From assembly GCA_963402885.1 (NCBI GenBank), contig OY727100.1:13609395-13673394 (forward strand): a stretch of 64,000 nucleotides of DNA, given 5' to 3'. Within the stretch, counting starts at the first letter, position 1. Every line of letters starts with the position of its first letter. This document shows positions 1 through 11,069 of the stretch, piece after piece. The notes under the pieces were generated by a model. It had not been told where the DNA came from, made no database searches, and saw nothing but the letters and a program-made list of their open reading frames with translations. The DNA comes from Antedon bifida. Its lineage: Eukaryota > Echinodermata > Crinoidea > Comatulida > Antedonidae. The position numbers and the translations under genes are program-made.

Positions 1-1
1 G

Positions 2-583
2 GTGCACTCCAAGAAGGATGTCTCTTCAGGTCAACTCTCCCAACTGAAGGCCTTGGTGCGCTCCGGCGCTACCCGGATGCTCGGAGAGATTGGCTTGGAC
101 CACTCCGTTCCGGTAGCCGATTGGTTTAGACAGGAGGAGATGTTGCGCTGCCTTCTGGCACAGGGTTTCTCACAGCGACAACATCTAGCGATCTGCCTGC
201 ACATGAGAGGCAGCCACGACCCGACATGCTCCCAGAACTGCCTTAACATCTTGCAGATAGCACGAATTTCGAGAAGCGTACGCATTCTTCTTCATAATTT
301 GTCATCGACTGTGTTAATGGTCGATAGGTTTAGGAGTGTTTTCCCCCTGACCTATTTCAGCTTTACACGGTCAGTGGAGAATTTCAACGCAGAACAGAAG
401 GAAGCGTGCAGGCACATCTTTCACATGAATGACCGCCGCCTGTTGCTGGAGTCGGATGGGCCCCACTTCGCTCCTCCGGGGCAACGAGTGGGTGCACCAC
501 ATCTGCTCTATCCAACAGCAGAGGCAGTCGGAAGGATCTTGGGCCAGGACGCTCTCTTGAGGTTTTTTGAAGGAATAGCATAA
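2..583 (+). CDS. TatD-like metal-dependent nuclease, 3' part
   Basis: The reading frame is open from the window edge to a TAA at 581-583, 193 codons. The first codon is GTG and sits in family-like sequence (VHSKKD, compare the usual GxHP), so the true start lies to the left. TatD-family features in order: GEIGLDHS near residue 28 (metal-binding Glu), LHMRG near residue 66 (metal His), ILLHN near residue 95 where most members have HCFTG, and LLESDGPHFAP near residue 149 (metal Asp, normally ETDAP). TatD enzymes are TIM-barrel metal-dependent DNA/RNA hydrolases. The changed HCFTG segment makes this a divergent member. No intron is visible in this part. The family call is solid; the exact ortholog and activity are not known. 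Confidence 0.8.
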   Translation: MHSKKDVSSGQLSQLKALVRSGATRMLGEIGLDHSVPVADWFRQEEMLRCLLAQGFSQRQHLAICLHMRGSHDPTCSQNCLNILQIARISRSVRILLHNLSSTVLMVDRFRSVFPLTYFSFTRSVENFNAEQKEACRHIFHMNDRRLLLESDGPHFAPPGQRVGAPHLLYPTAEAVGRILGQDALLRFFEGIA

Positions 584-1188
584 GCACGGATATTAATAGA
601 CACCGCTCATCGGATAGACCGAGTGTTTACCGTGTTTGATAACAAGATACCACATAAAGATTGTAGTATTTACTATTGGCCATTGCTGGGCAATGAACTC
701 CAAAGAGGCAAGCCCAGTACGACAAGTAAGCTACATTACTTTCTGCTAGTTGGTTTATACTCTCGGCCGTTTTACAACATTAGGCTAGGCCTAGGCCTAG
801 CCTAGCTAGCAGCACTGACACACTGACTGGAAGGAATATTGAATCAACGCAATGCAAGAAAATACTACATACCACTTAATTTACATCAATGATATAAACA
901 GCCCAGTTCGTTTACGCCATTATATCATTTTTTTAAATAATAAATTAGTTAATAGAACTAAATTTAGCCTAGGCCTAGCCCAGAGGCCTACGTTCCTTCT
1001 TCCGTCAATGAAATTGAAAATTCATAACACGTCAACTGTGTTATTCTAGAGGGCGCTATTTAACAAATTGTAAACATCACAACACGTAGTTTAATAGAAA
1101 TAGTAGTGTTGTAAAAATCGGTAGTCTTGAGCGAATATGTTTCCGTGAAGTTTATTTATTGTTTATTTACCGTACTGTTAATGTCAAC
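584..1188. other. Intergenic spacer with GGCCTAG word clusters
   Basis: No gene is seen. Two clusters of overlapping CTAGGCCTAG-like words lie at about 781-808 and 965-990, the same word type that recurs at 9230-9660, 30340-30520 and 32580-32610. The end nearest the GTPase start probably holds its promoter and 5' UTR, but no TATA box stands out. Confidence 0.5.
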
Positions 1189-2119
1189 ATGCAAGTTAGT
1201 AACGTATGGAAGCCCCGTTATAAGTTGATTCTACTGGGCGAATGCGACGTTGGGAAAACCTCTCTTTTTGAGCGATTTAGAAATAAAGAAATTCCAGACT
1301 CTCGTCAGGCCTCGCTAATAATTGACCGGTCGCAATTCACCAGGCATCTTGCAGTGGGCGAGGACAGTACACCGGTTGAGGTAAGTAAAGTAAAGCTTAT
1401 ATTATTATTATTTATTATTTAACATTTATCTACAAACGCAGTATAAACAAATGGAAGTGGCTATTGGCACGGTCTACCTATGCCAATGGAATACCTTGTC
1501 GGTAACAAATTTGATGCAAGAAAACTAAAAAATACATACATGCTCAGCTTGATCATGTCAACAAATATTATTATAAGGATTAAATTGTACAATTCTTTTT
1601 TAGGTTGAATTATGGGACACAGCAGATATGGAACGAGCACGCTCTCTGACAGAGACTTACTTCCGTGGATCCACGGCCGGTCTTCTCGTCTATGACATTT
1701 CAAGGGCTGTTACTCTCAGACGTATTCCTGAATGGATACGAACGTTTAATTGTCGAATTGAAAATGCTCCGATTTTTCTTATAGGAAATAAATTAGATCT
1801 AGAGCCTGAAGAATATTCCAACGGGGAATCAACTATTGTACATGCTCGCGATATACTTGGGAAAAATTTAGAAGGGATAGCGAAAGTTTACGAAGTATCC
1901 GCAAAAGAAGATATATCTGTAGAATCTATGTTTCACAAAGTCGCCGAATATTTATTTTATGATTTACAAAACTGTAAATGTACCGATGTACATGACAAAT
2001 CGGGAGATGTAATTCGACTTCACTACAGAAAATCAAGACACAGTGATGTCGACATACTTTGTATGGAAACAAAGGGTATAATTAAAACAAAAACAGATAT
2101 AAATTGTTGTGATCGGTGA
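1189..2119 (+). CDS. Divergent Rab/Ras-like small GTPase
   Basis: Two exons, 1189-1380 and 1604-2119, joined in phase 0 by a GTAAGT donor and a TTTTTTAG acceptor; 235 residues. The ATG at 1189 is the first one in frame ahead of the G domain. G1 is GECDVGKTS (17-25), G4 is GNKLD (125-129) and G5 is VSAK (162-165), all intact. G3 reads WDTADMER (68-75) where canonical Rab/Ras has WDTAGQER, so both the invariant Gly and the catalytic Gln are replaced. Switch I (SLIIDRSQF) lacks the usual TIG. The protein ends in CCDR, which would suit Rab-type CCxx prenylation, so membrane attachment is likely. GTP binding looks possible; GTP hydrolysis may be weak or absent (inference). The subfamily is not identified. 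Confidence 0.85.
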
Positions 2120-2261
2120 AAATAATTAGGTATAAATAACTAATGGACTAGGATATACGTACAGCCACTGGACGTATAACAAAAAATAGTTATACGTACA
2201 GCCGCTGGACATATAACGTGTATTTTGTTAATACGTACCGCAGTTGGCCGCCGCTGGACGT

Positions 2262-2390
2262 ACAACATGTAAAACTCGTCCTAAATAGTAAAACTCGTCT
2301 CTAAGTAGTAAAACTCGTCCTAAATAGTAACTCATCCTCATAGTAAAACTCAGAGTCCTAAATGATAAAACTTGTCCTAAATATTAAAAA
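2262..2390. repeat. Short tandem repeat, ~19 bp unit
   Basis: Degenerate copies of AGTAAAACTCGTCCTAAAT follow each other about five to six times. Just upstream (2155-2260) the phrase CTGGACGTATAAC also recurs two to three times. No coding sense. Confidence 0.6.
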
Positions 2391-2764
2391 ACCTAACCCT
2401 CTAAATAATCTCTCTTAAATTACAAAAAAAAAGACGTCGTAAATCAGAGAATGGATCCTACAACCTCTAGGCCACAGCCTCATCACAATCCCACCACACC
2501 ACACAGCTGGCTTGCGAAAAACCCTTTCCATGTGGGTTAACATGTGACATATATCTATGCTTATATAATTGGTTGCCTGTCGCGGCACGTATAAGTATAA
2601 CAGTTGTTATACGTACCGTCACTGTACGTATAGCCAGTCCCATAACTAATTTGGCAATAAAACAACGCATTAATTATACAGGGTATATAATTTTTAGATA
2701 GTAGTGGAACCTAAAGTTTATCTAATATAAGGCCTCCCACCCACATTACCATCAAGTTTCTTTA

Positions 2765-2892
2765 TTTAAAGATATGTTGTCCCCTAAAAAAAATTTCTTT
2801 TTCCAATTTTTTTGTTGAATATGCCTATTAATGTCACGTAATAGTTTGTCCGAGTCATTTTTCATGTGTTTGGGGAACAGTACATCTTTAAA
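2765..2892. mobile_element. Small MITE, TTAAAGATATGTTGTCCCC ends
   Basis: The left end (TTAAAGATATGTTGTCCCC) and right end (GGGGAACAGTACATCTTTAA) are imperfect inverted repeats around an AT-rich core of about 130 bp. A second family member lies at 34955-35211. No open frame; a non-autonomous DNA transposon remnant. Confidence 0.6.
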
Positions 2893-4007
2893 CCATCTTA
2901 GTACCTTATATAATTATGTCAAATAAATATTTGTATTAAGTTTTTATTTTAAGTGTAAATGCAAATATTCTATTGTATTATTGTATTGTATATCATTTGA
3001 AAGTACTATCAATTTACATGTAAATAATAACAGCAGTATGCTGAAGTGATATAGTGTATGGTATAGTTTGTATTTTTAAGTGCCATTGTTTTAACTGACA
3101 AAATGTTTGTAGTGATAATACACTGCGTAGTACATGCATATACATAGTACTTTAATTACAGTAGTTTACTGTATTATATTTTTAATTTTAAAAAATAATA
3201 AATTATATCATTTTATAGATTCATAAATAATTCTATTTCTACAAAAATGAAAATATTTCCATTTGTATCCATTATGGAGGAATTAAATTCCTCAATCGTT
3301 TATTTATAATTAATTCAATTTTGTTCCATAATAGAATATTATCTATTAGTACTGTATTTATATTTTACAGAGCATTGTGTACAATTATAATATTATTATT
3401 ATTTATGATACATTCCTTTAAATGTTGTTGACATTTAACTGAAATTGAAGGCATGCAATTACAGACACATATACTGTTAAAATATTTAGTATTATGTGTT
3501 ATGAGTCATATCCAAAATAGAATATACATTATTTTATAAAAGCAGTGAGCTTTTAAAAGTAGAATGATTGTATGAAGAGTCCAGTAAAAAACATGACACT
3601 TTTATTTTTAAATATACTATTTTAACATAAATCTTGTATTGTTCATGATCATGTTCAGATGTACATATCAATGTGAAGAGGCTCTTGATTGTTAGTATAC
3701 ACTTTTGTCCCGTTTATGTTTGTGAAGGCAAAATAAATGATGATAAAACTCAACATACATAATAATATGTATTAAAATATTAATGTACGGTAATAACCTT
3801 AACATTACAATTACTATCTTATCTTATGTTACAGTACTGTTTTTATGATGAAAATGTGCAAAGCTTTTAGTATAATTTGCTGAGTATTAAATACCACTTG
3901 ATAAAAAACTGAATACACTTGACCTTTTATTACTTCCATGAAAGCATAACGAATGATCTATGCTTAAAGTATGCATGTATTAAGTTATAGCTATGGACAG
4001 TGTAAGA

Positions 4008-4026
4008 GGGGGGGGGGGGGGGGGGG
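4008..4026 (+). repeat. Poly-G run, 19 bp
   Basis: Nineteen consecutive G residues, directly ahead of the 4056-4805 minisatellite. Length may be unreliable because homopolymers often assemble badly. Confidence 0.8.
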
Positions 4027-4055
4027 TATGCAGTATTTATTGATTAGTCAGTCCT

Positions 4056-4805
4056 ATGATCAACTCTACAGTCAACTATTATATTATAACCATGGGATAT
4101 CCAATGATGAGATTCAGTCCCACAGTCAACTATTATAGCCATGCGATATCCAATGAGATTCAGTTCAACAGTCAACTATTATATTATAGCCATAGGATAT
4201 CCAATGAGATTCAGTCCCACAGTCAACTATTATATCATAGCCATGGGATATCCAATGAGATTCAGTCCCAGTCAACTATTATATTATAGCCATGGGATAT
4301 CCAATGATGATCGAGATTCGGTCCCACAGTCAACTATTATATTATAGCCATGGGATATCCAATGATGACTCAGTCCCATGGTCAATTATTATAATTATAG
4401 CCATGGGATATCCAATGAGATTCAGTCCCACAGTCAACTATTATATTATAGCCATGGGATATCCAACGAGATTCAGTCTCACAGTCAACTATTATATTAT
4501 AGCCATGGGATATCCAATGAGATTCAGTCCCACAGTCAACTATAGTATTATAGCCATGGGATATCCAATGATGAGATTCAGTCCCATGGTCAACTCTTCT
4601 ATTACAGCCATGGGATATCCAATGAGATTCAGTCCCATAGTCAACTATTATATTATAGTCATGGGATATCCAATGATGAGATTCGGTCCCATGGTCAACT
4701 ATTATATTATAGCCATGGGATATCCAATGATGAGATTCAGTCCCATGGTCAACTATTATATTATAGCCATGGAATATCTAATGATGAAATTCAGTCCCAT
4801 GGTAA
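4056..4805. repeat. Minisatellite, 51/54-bp unit
   Basis: About 14 head-to-tail copies of a unit beginning CAGTCAACTATTATATTATA and continuing with GCCATGGGATATCCAATGAGATTCAG-like text. The base period is 51 bp, with 54-bp variants carrying an extra GAT triplet and a few shortened copies. Because the period is a multiple of three, the array stays open as a spurious repetitive protein in some frames. Confidence 0.85.
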
Positions 4806-6116
4806 ACTCTATAGGCATGGTCTTAAAACTAAGATGGGTTTAAGACTAAAGTATTTCTTCACCCTCTATCTCCTCCTAAATGCTGTGATCAACTACATGG
4901 ACAATTTCCTGGTGAAAAGCTGTAATAATGTTGTACTACTTTTTATGTATTTTTTAATGTCAGGTTGATGTTATTGATGGATTAAGAGTAGTTTGTTTGC
5001 TATCACTTGCTCGTGCTAAGTTATGTACGTTTGTGAACTAATCATTAACTATAATTCCAAGCTTTCAGAAAGCATTTTAAAGAATACAGTAAACAAGAAC
5101 AAGTTTTCAGTTTCTTTGTGTATAGAATATAATTATGAGGATTTGATATTTTATACTGCAATAAAATACAAGGTTAATGAGATTACAGCAAGCTTTTTAA
5201 TGTCTTTATTTACAGTGAATAGAATTACATATTTCTGCAGGTTGTTATTATTATCAATCAATTGGAAAGTGATACCAAGATTGAGTGTTATATTAAGACA
5301 TACCATGTGATGGTTACTGGCACACTAGTGTGTAGTACAGAGGCTGGCCAATCAGAGAGTTTATTCAACGAATTTGAGCAGAAAAATAGTAACTGCATCA
5401 TAAAATTTAAGTGCACTTGACGCGACTAATGAAATAAACACTAACCGCAAACAGTTAATACAATTTCATAACCTAAACATTTTATAGGATGCGATGGTAC
5501 TAGAAAAGGCAACACTGTCTTATCTTTAGGGTTATATAGTGGGGTGCATCTCGGACCCGTTTTTCCAATTCTAGTTGTTGCACAACAATACCTATTTTTT
5601 TCATATTCAAATTTTTAAGTACACAGTATTCTTTAGTCATGAGATATGGAGCGAAAATACAGGCATGCGAGAATGCATGGTTTCAAAACCAGTCTGGCTA
5701 TTCCTACTGTGTGGTGCTTTAGTCTCATTAATTAAGCCACTGGCCATCTGTACAAAATGTACCTATGCATGATAAAAAAACTTGATATTCTGTTTGAAAA
5801 GCGTACAAGATCTCCAAAATCACTTTACTGGACTGTTGGTTGTTTCCGGTCAGTCAGAACATTTTGTACACAGTATAGTAACATGTTTATGTAACCTTCT
5901 TGATCATGCGTTTTTGATTGACAATTTTTCCATGGTCTTATTGTGATAGTGATCTTATTTCAATATTTTTGTTCATAAATTAAAACATACCAAACTCAGA
6001 CATTCCGTAGAAGTGCATCAAACATTGAAATGTAATTCCATAGTATATATTTTTCTAAGTGAAACATCCAAAATTCTTCAATAAAATTATATTGTCTATT
6101 ATAAATTCAGAAATGT

Positions 6117-9100
6117 TTACTCTTTTTTTTCTGTTTTTCCGGATTCGATTTGTTCCGTTTCTCCTTCCCTGTATGCTGGGAATGTTTCCCATGGCGTATT
6201 CAAATCAAATTTACGGAATTCTTGCGTCATCTCTAGTGGTTCGCAAATAATTCGTTTCTGTTCATCATCGTACCTTACCTATAAAATAAACGGCAACAAA
6301 TTGATGAACTATGACCTGTACATGTATAATATAAGTCCAAACCAAACTTAATACCGGTGTTACTATGTAATACATGTGTGACACTGAATTACAGATTTTG
6401 CCTATGATACAGTACAGACAATATTCTTGATATGTTTGTACACATACCTCTACATAACCACTTAGAGGGAAATCTTTTCTAAGTGGATGTCCCTCAAATC
6501 CATAATCTGTCAAAATACGTCTCAAGTCAGGATGATCAGAGAAAAATACTCCATACATGTCCCATATCTACAAAAAAAAGGAATGGTTTCAGGCTGTCTC
6601 AAGTTTGTAAATTGTAATACCAGCTTGGCCTGGAGCTGCATTGGCAAAGCTTGGCCTGCAACTGCATTGGCAACAGCTTGGGCTACAACTACATTAGCAA
6701 CAGCTTGGGCTGCAACTGCATTGGCAACAGCTTGGGCTGCAACTGCATTGGCAACAGCTGGCGGCAACTTGTTAATTTTATTCTTACCTCTCGTTCATAC
6801 CAATCGGCTGCTTTGAATATACAGTATATAGAATCCAATGGTGTTAGCTCATCTGTATACGTCTTTACTCTAATTCTTGAATTATATCGAAGTGAAAGTA
6901 AATTGTATATCACCTGTAAAAATAAGCAATTTAAATTCAAACTAGACATGAAACTCGTCACTTTGACGAGTTAGTTATCCGCACCACGACAAACGCCACA
7001 TGCACGTCATACGTTGGAATATTGCACACAGAGATAAAGATTATGGCATTATGACAAGAACTGAAGAATATGATATGCTGTTAGTGCTGAATTCTGTCAA
7101 TTTTGTGTCATATAGTATATACATGCAAACAGTATAATCTGTATACATATTAAATACAGTGTAGAATAGGTGAAATTACGGGACCCGCCATTTATTCCAA
7201 TTTTTAACATGGCGACGGTATCAAAATGAAACACTTAGATAGCAATTTCAGAAGGAAATTATCTTAGGAACAACATATTAACGTGTAGAAGAAATTTGAA
7301 TACGTAAAATATAGATGCGCACCCTTTTAAATGTGATGAACTATTACGCAAAATATGAAAATACAACTTTTTTTATTCAACTGGCCATATGATGACGTCA
7401 CAACATCCGATTGGCAAAATGTTTACATGAATTCGTATCTACAATCCAATAGCTTCCAGAAAACGTTTTAATCGTGATTATCACATTTTATTCTTACAAG
7501 CTATTACAGAATAAAATTTACTGTAAAGATGAAATTAATGACCCACGTAATTAAAATTTTTAGGCATGATGACGTCATAAAAATTAAAATATTTTTATCT
7601 CATGCTAAAGAAAGTTGATTGACCTACACAATATATAAATGTAGGAGAAAAAGGAATACAGATAAGCGTGATGCGCTCCATTGAATGTGATGAGCAATAA
7701 CGAAAGAGACAAAAATCCTATATTTTACATTCGTGTGGCCATACGATGACGTCACAATGTTTTTTTTAGCCTTATCGATGCATGATCCGATATCTACAAC
7801 TCATCAACTTCTAGATTTTGTAATAAAAATAAACGGTTCACGGTTTACTTTAGAAACTATGACTGTTTAAAAAAAGACAAAATTTTGACGATTTTTTTAA
7901 GCTTTTTCATAAAAAACGCGCATGAAATGTTTAATTCAACGTGTTCGTATGGCGTTATTTAAATTGGAAAAGGTCTAAATTGTTTTCAAAATTACTAGGA
8001 AAGGCTTGAAAAATATAATTCAAGAGAAAAAAATATGTTTTTAACGCTATGTGCACACCGCGTGCGTAAAAAATTGCGCGCCCGTGGGAATTTATGACAT
8101 GCTCAAAATGACAAGAAACGCATAAAAAGTTGATTAGAAATTAATTTTGCGCATTTTGAAATTTTAAATGCGCGTGCGCGCGTAACTTCTTGTGAAACAT
8201 GCCATTTTTAATCCGTAGAAAGTTTGCCCCTGATATGACTTAAATTTTGTCAAAGTGTCAATACTAAATGACTTTTGGTTTTTAATCTATGATCAATCAT
8301 TGAAATTCATAAAATTGCGCGTAAGTCACGTTGCGCAACTATGACGTCATTCAAAAATAGGAGGTGCACAACTTCACGTAAATGCCCATATGTTGTCAAA
8401 GTTATGAAATGTTATCTTTACACATTTTAGAGAAACGCGATCCACAAAAAGGAAGGATGGAAAGAAGAAGAATACAGAAAAAAACTGTTGATCTCATACA
8501 ATAACAAGGAGTTATCCGCTTGGTATACCAAGCGGATAACTAATTATTCAATTACAGTTTTTATAACACCATTGTACCCTTGCAATTTGATTGATTCATT
8601 TTGTATCATGTGTCATTCAGTAGTACTGTTAATCAACTGGAAGGAAAAGTGATATTTAAAAGTTCTATTGCATACTATTCAAGGTGATCAAAAAATTGAG
8701 TTGATGATGGAAATATTTTTATTTTTATCTTTTCTTACAAACCTCAAACCTATTAATTCTTTTTGGAACATCTATGGCTGTTTCATCAACAAGTGATTTA
8801 AACTGTGCATTGCTGTGATCTCGTAAAAATGTCAAAACGGGTAAAACGCCCTCAGGGTGTATCATAACCTCAAGTTCGTTCTGGTGAGTTACTTGGACTT
8901 TCTGGACGTATTTGGGTATGCAATCTGCCACATAGCGTCCATACTCTTCTAAGGTGTCTCTCTTGAGTTGATCAAATGGTTTTAGTGTAGCTGAAATGGA
9001 TTGAAATACAAATAATATACTATATACAGTATATGCTATCTATGGCATATTTATTTATAGAATTAATAAATTCATTGTATGTAATTACATTGTTTCATAG

Positions 9101-9780
9101 GCCTAGCAAAATTATTTACTTACGTTTTACATCGGTTGATTCCCATCTTTTTTGACTAGTGACAGGATATGCTATTAAATAAGTATAAAAAAATAATCAA
9201 AATCAGGTGTTATTTATTAACCTAGTCTTGTTACTGTCTAGTATGTAGCCTAGGCCTAGTACCCCTAGCTTAGTAGTAGTATATTTATTATCATACTATT
9301 AAGTAGTAGGCTAGGATGCCAATATAATATCATGAATAGGCCCTATTTTATGGATGTATATTGTAAAAAATATTGTACATTTTGTATTTAAAATGCACTT
9401 AAATTTAACAAACATTTTTTTTTTAGATAGGCCTAGTGGTTCATGATATTATAATGTAGTTTCATTTAAACCAGTTAATGACATGCATAAAAATAATGAT
9501 TTACATTGGTGGGGCGAACTGACTTGGCAATAATTGACTGCCCGAGGACTACCTAACTAGGCTAGGCCTCTAGTAGGTAAGCCCTAGCTACTAGGCTAGC
9601 TAGTCGGTCTCCAGATGCGTTAGGATAAAAACATCTAGGCCTAGACAGCAAGATTTGACTTGTATCCACATCCACGGACATCAAAAACAGTATAAATAAG
9701 AACAACTTACCATATCTAACTTTTGGAAGCCTGCATAAATATTTTATGGAGCTCCCAACTCGAGCTGCAATGGAAGCCAT
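6117..9780 (-). CDS. NDUFS3: NADH dehydrogenase iron-sulfur protein 3 (complex I 30 kDa subunit)
   Basis: Complete gene, six exons on the minus strand: 9711-9780 (ATG at 9778-9780), 9124-9171, 8743-8990, 6788-6913, 6448-6567 and 6117-6278 (stop 6117-6119). They join in phase to 774 nt, 257 residues; human NDUFS3 has 264. The N-terminus ([11 protein letters not shown]) is short and basic, as for a mitochondrial targeting peptide. The core is very close to the animal family: [42 protein letters not shown], and the 30 kDa signature [20 protein letters not shown] followed by [11 protein letters not shown]. The subunit belongs to the matrix-side Q module of respiratory complex I. One donor (after 8743) is GTTTGT, weaker than consensus; the others are GTAAG or GTATG. 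A transposon and a minisatellite sit in its introns. Confidence 0.96.
6620..6766. repeat. Minisatellite, 27-bp unit, in NDUFS3 intron 5
   Basis: About five copies of GCAACAGCTTGGGCTGCAAC plus TGCATTG, ending 22 bp before the exon at 6788. The 9-residue coding period makes short alanine-rich open frames on both strands; these are artefacts. Confidence 0.8.
6952..6972. other. Short perfect hairpin next to transposon end
   Basis: AACTCGTCA, a 3-base loop CTT, then TGACGAGTT. It touches the left end of the 6972-8542 element and could belong to it or to the target site. Confidence 0.5.
6972..8542. mobile_element. Non-autonomous DNA transposon, ~1.57 kb, TA target site
   Basis: The left end reads TA-GTTATCCGC (6972-6982) and the right end GCGGATAAC-TA (8532-8542): a 9-bp terminal inverted repeat flanked by TA on both sides, consistent with a TA target duplication. 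The right end (8511-8540) is a 30-bp perfect palindrome whose outer 9 bp are the terminal repeat. Inside are four GATGACGTCA-like words (about 7390, 7568, 7746, 8341) and an internal duplication about 354 bp apart (around 7328/7682 and 7385/7738). GCGCG-rich patches lie at 8055-8340. No transposase frame is present. It lies wholly in an NDUFS3 intron. Family unassigned. Confidence 0.6.
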
Positions 9781-11069
9781 TTTGTTAATACACTGATGAT
9801 GCAAAAAGATCTTAGATAGAGGGCGGTCGACCAAAAAAAGAATTAAAGAACCTATTTTGTTCAAATCAATCAATAAAGACAACTGGAATCGGGTTTTAAA
9901 TACTGTATTCCTTAATCTAACTTTAAAATAAATAACAATATACAAACTATAGTTATCAATATAACCATCATAGTTACAGTTCACAATGCAAGTAATACAC
10001 ACCAATACACACAAACACACTGCAGTTACATTTAAAAATAATCATAAAATTATAACTGAAGTTGTGAGATTTTTATCAGTATATCCAACAAACTATCTCA
10101 AGTTGGTATCATTAGAATAATTCCTTAAAAATAAATTTCTAGTCTGTAGTACTATACTTGTTGATAGATTAAATCTTATTTCAGTACAGTACAAATATTC
10201 ATTATTACTATAATATTGCACAAATGAAAACATTTGAAAAAAGAATTAAGCCTTTATCTCACAAAAATAGAGATTGCAGTACTGTACAATCATATTGAAA
10301 CTAATATATAAAAAACTACTGGAGGCCTAACAGAGTGAGAACTAATTAATGTCAACACATTGAATGTGATTGGATTCATAAACTATACTATTTCCTATCG
10401 GCCAATCCCCTCCATTGAAATGTACTGTTAGTCATCATGAATCGGGAGGTATTCTCATTCTTATTGTTACACTTACAGACGTACTGTAATTTAACAAAGA
10501 TGTTCACAAATTTATGAACAAATTCATCCCAGCAGGCTTGGAAGAAATAAGGAGCCTTCAATTTGTGATGACCCATTACCTAGTTAACATCAATTTTAAA
10601 ATGTGGAAAAATTTGATACAGTTTTGGCTGATTCTAGTGACAACAAACTACCAACATACATAGGTTTCAGGTCATCACAAATTGCAGGCTACCCACTGAT
10701 GTCCAGAAACTCATATTACCTCTGCCAGTCAAATCTGTTTTCTTGTAGCCTTAGGCCTAGATCTGGATGTATATGGTTTTTATTTATCAATAATGTTTCA
10801 AAAAATCTAATATTTTAGATAATGTACAGTTGCTAATAAATTAAAATTAACTTGTTTATAAAATAAGTCCCTTTTTAAGTAAACACAGAAGTATATAAAT
10901 TATATTTTTTAAACTTTGTCATTTTGAATAAACATACTGTACTGTATATATATAATTACTATTTTAAAAACCACAAATGTCTTTCTTCGACAGGCAATAG
11001 CACACATCAGTTTACAAACTATTTCTTTAATTTACAAATGACAAATAAAATAAGATTTTCCAATTTTCT
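9781..11069. other. Spacer between NDUFS3 5' end and helical-repeat gene 3' end
   Basis: Both flanking genes are on the minus strand, so this holds the NDUFS3 promoter (just above 9780) and the 3' UTR of the upstream gene (just below 11070). It is AT-rich, with no further gene seen. Short open frames at 10388-10576 and 10603-10818 show no protein features. Confidence 0.5.

Larger units (their letters stand above)
2120..6116. other. Intergenic region, repeat-rich
   Basis: AT-rich spacer between the GTPase 3' end and the 3' end of NDUFS3, so the two genes converge here. It holds short tandem repeats (2262-2390, 4056-4805), a small MITE (2765-2892) and a 19-bp G run (4008-4026). Short open frames at 5023-5310 and 5575-5772 have no recognisable protein features and I do not call them genes. 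Confidence 0.55.

Noticed and set aside
4056-4843. Open frame of 183 codons with repeated IAMGYPMRFSP
   Set aside because: A product of a 51/54-bp minisatellite whose period is a multiple of three. No exon signals.
5023-5310. Open frame of 95 codons
   Set aside because: AT-rich, no domain, no splice partners and no neighbouring support.
6487-6974. Ala/Thr-rich and Cys-rich open frames overlapping NDUFS3
   Set aside because: They arise from the 27-bp minisatellite and from antisense of real NDUFS3 exons.
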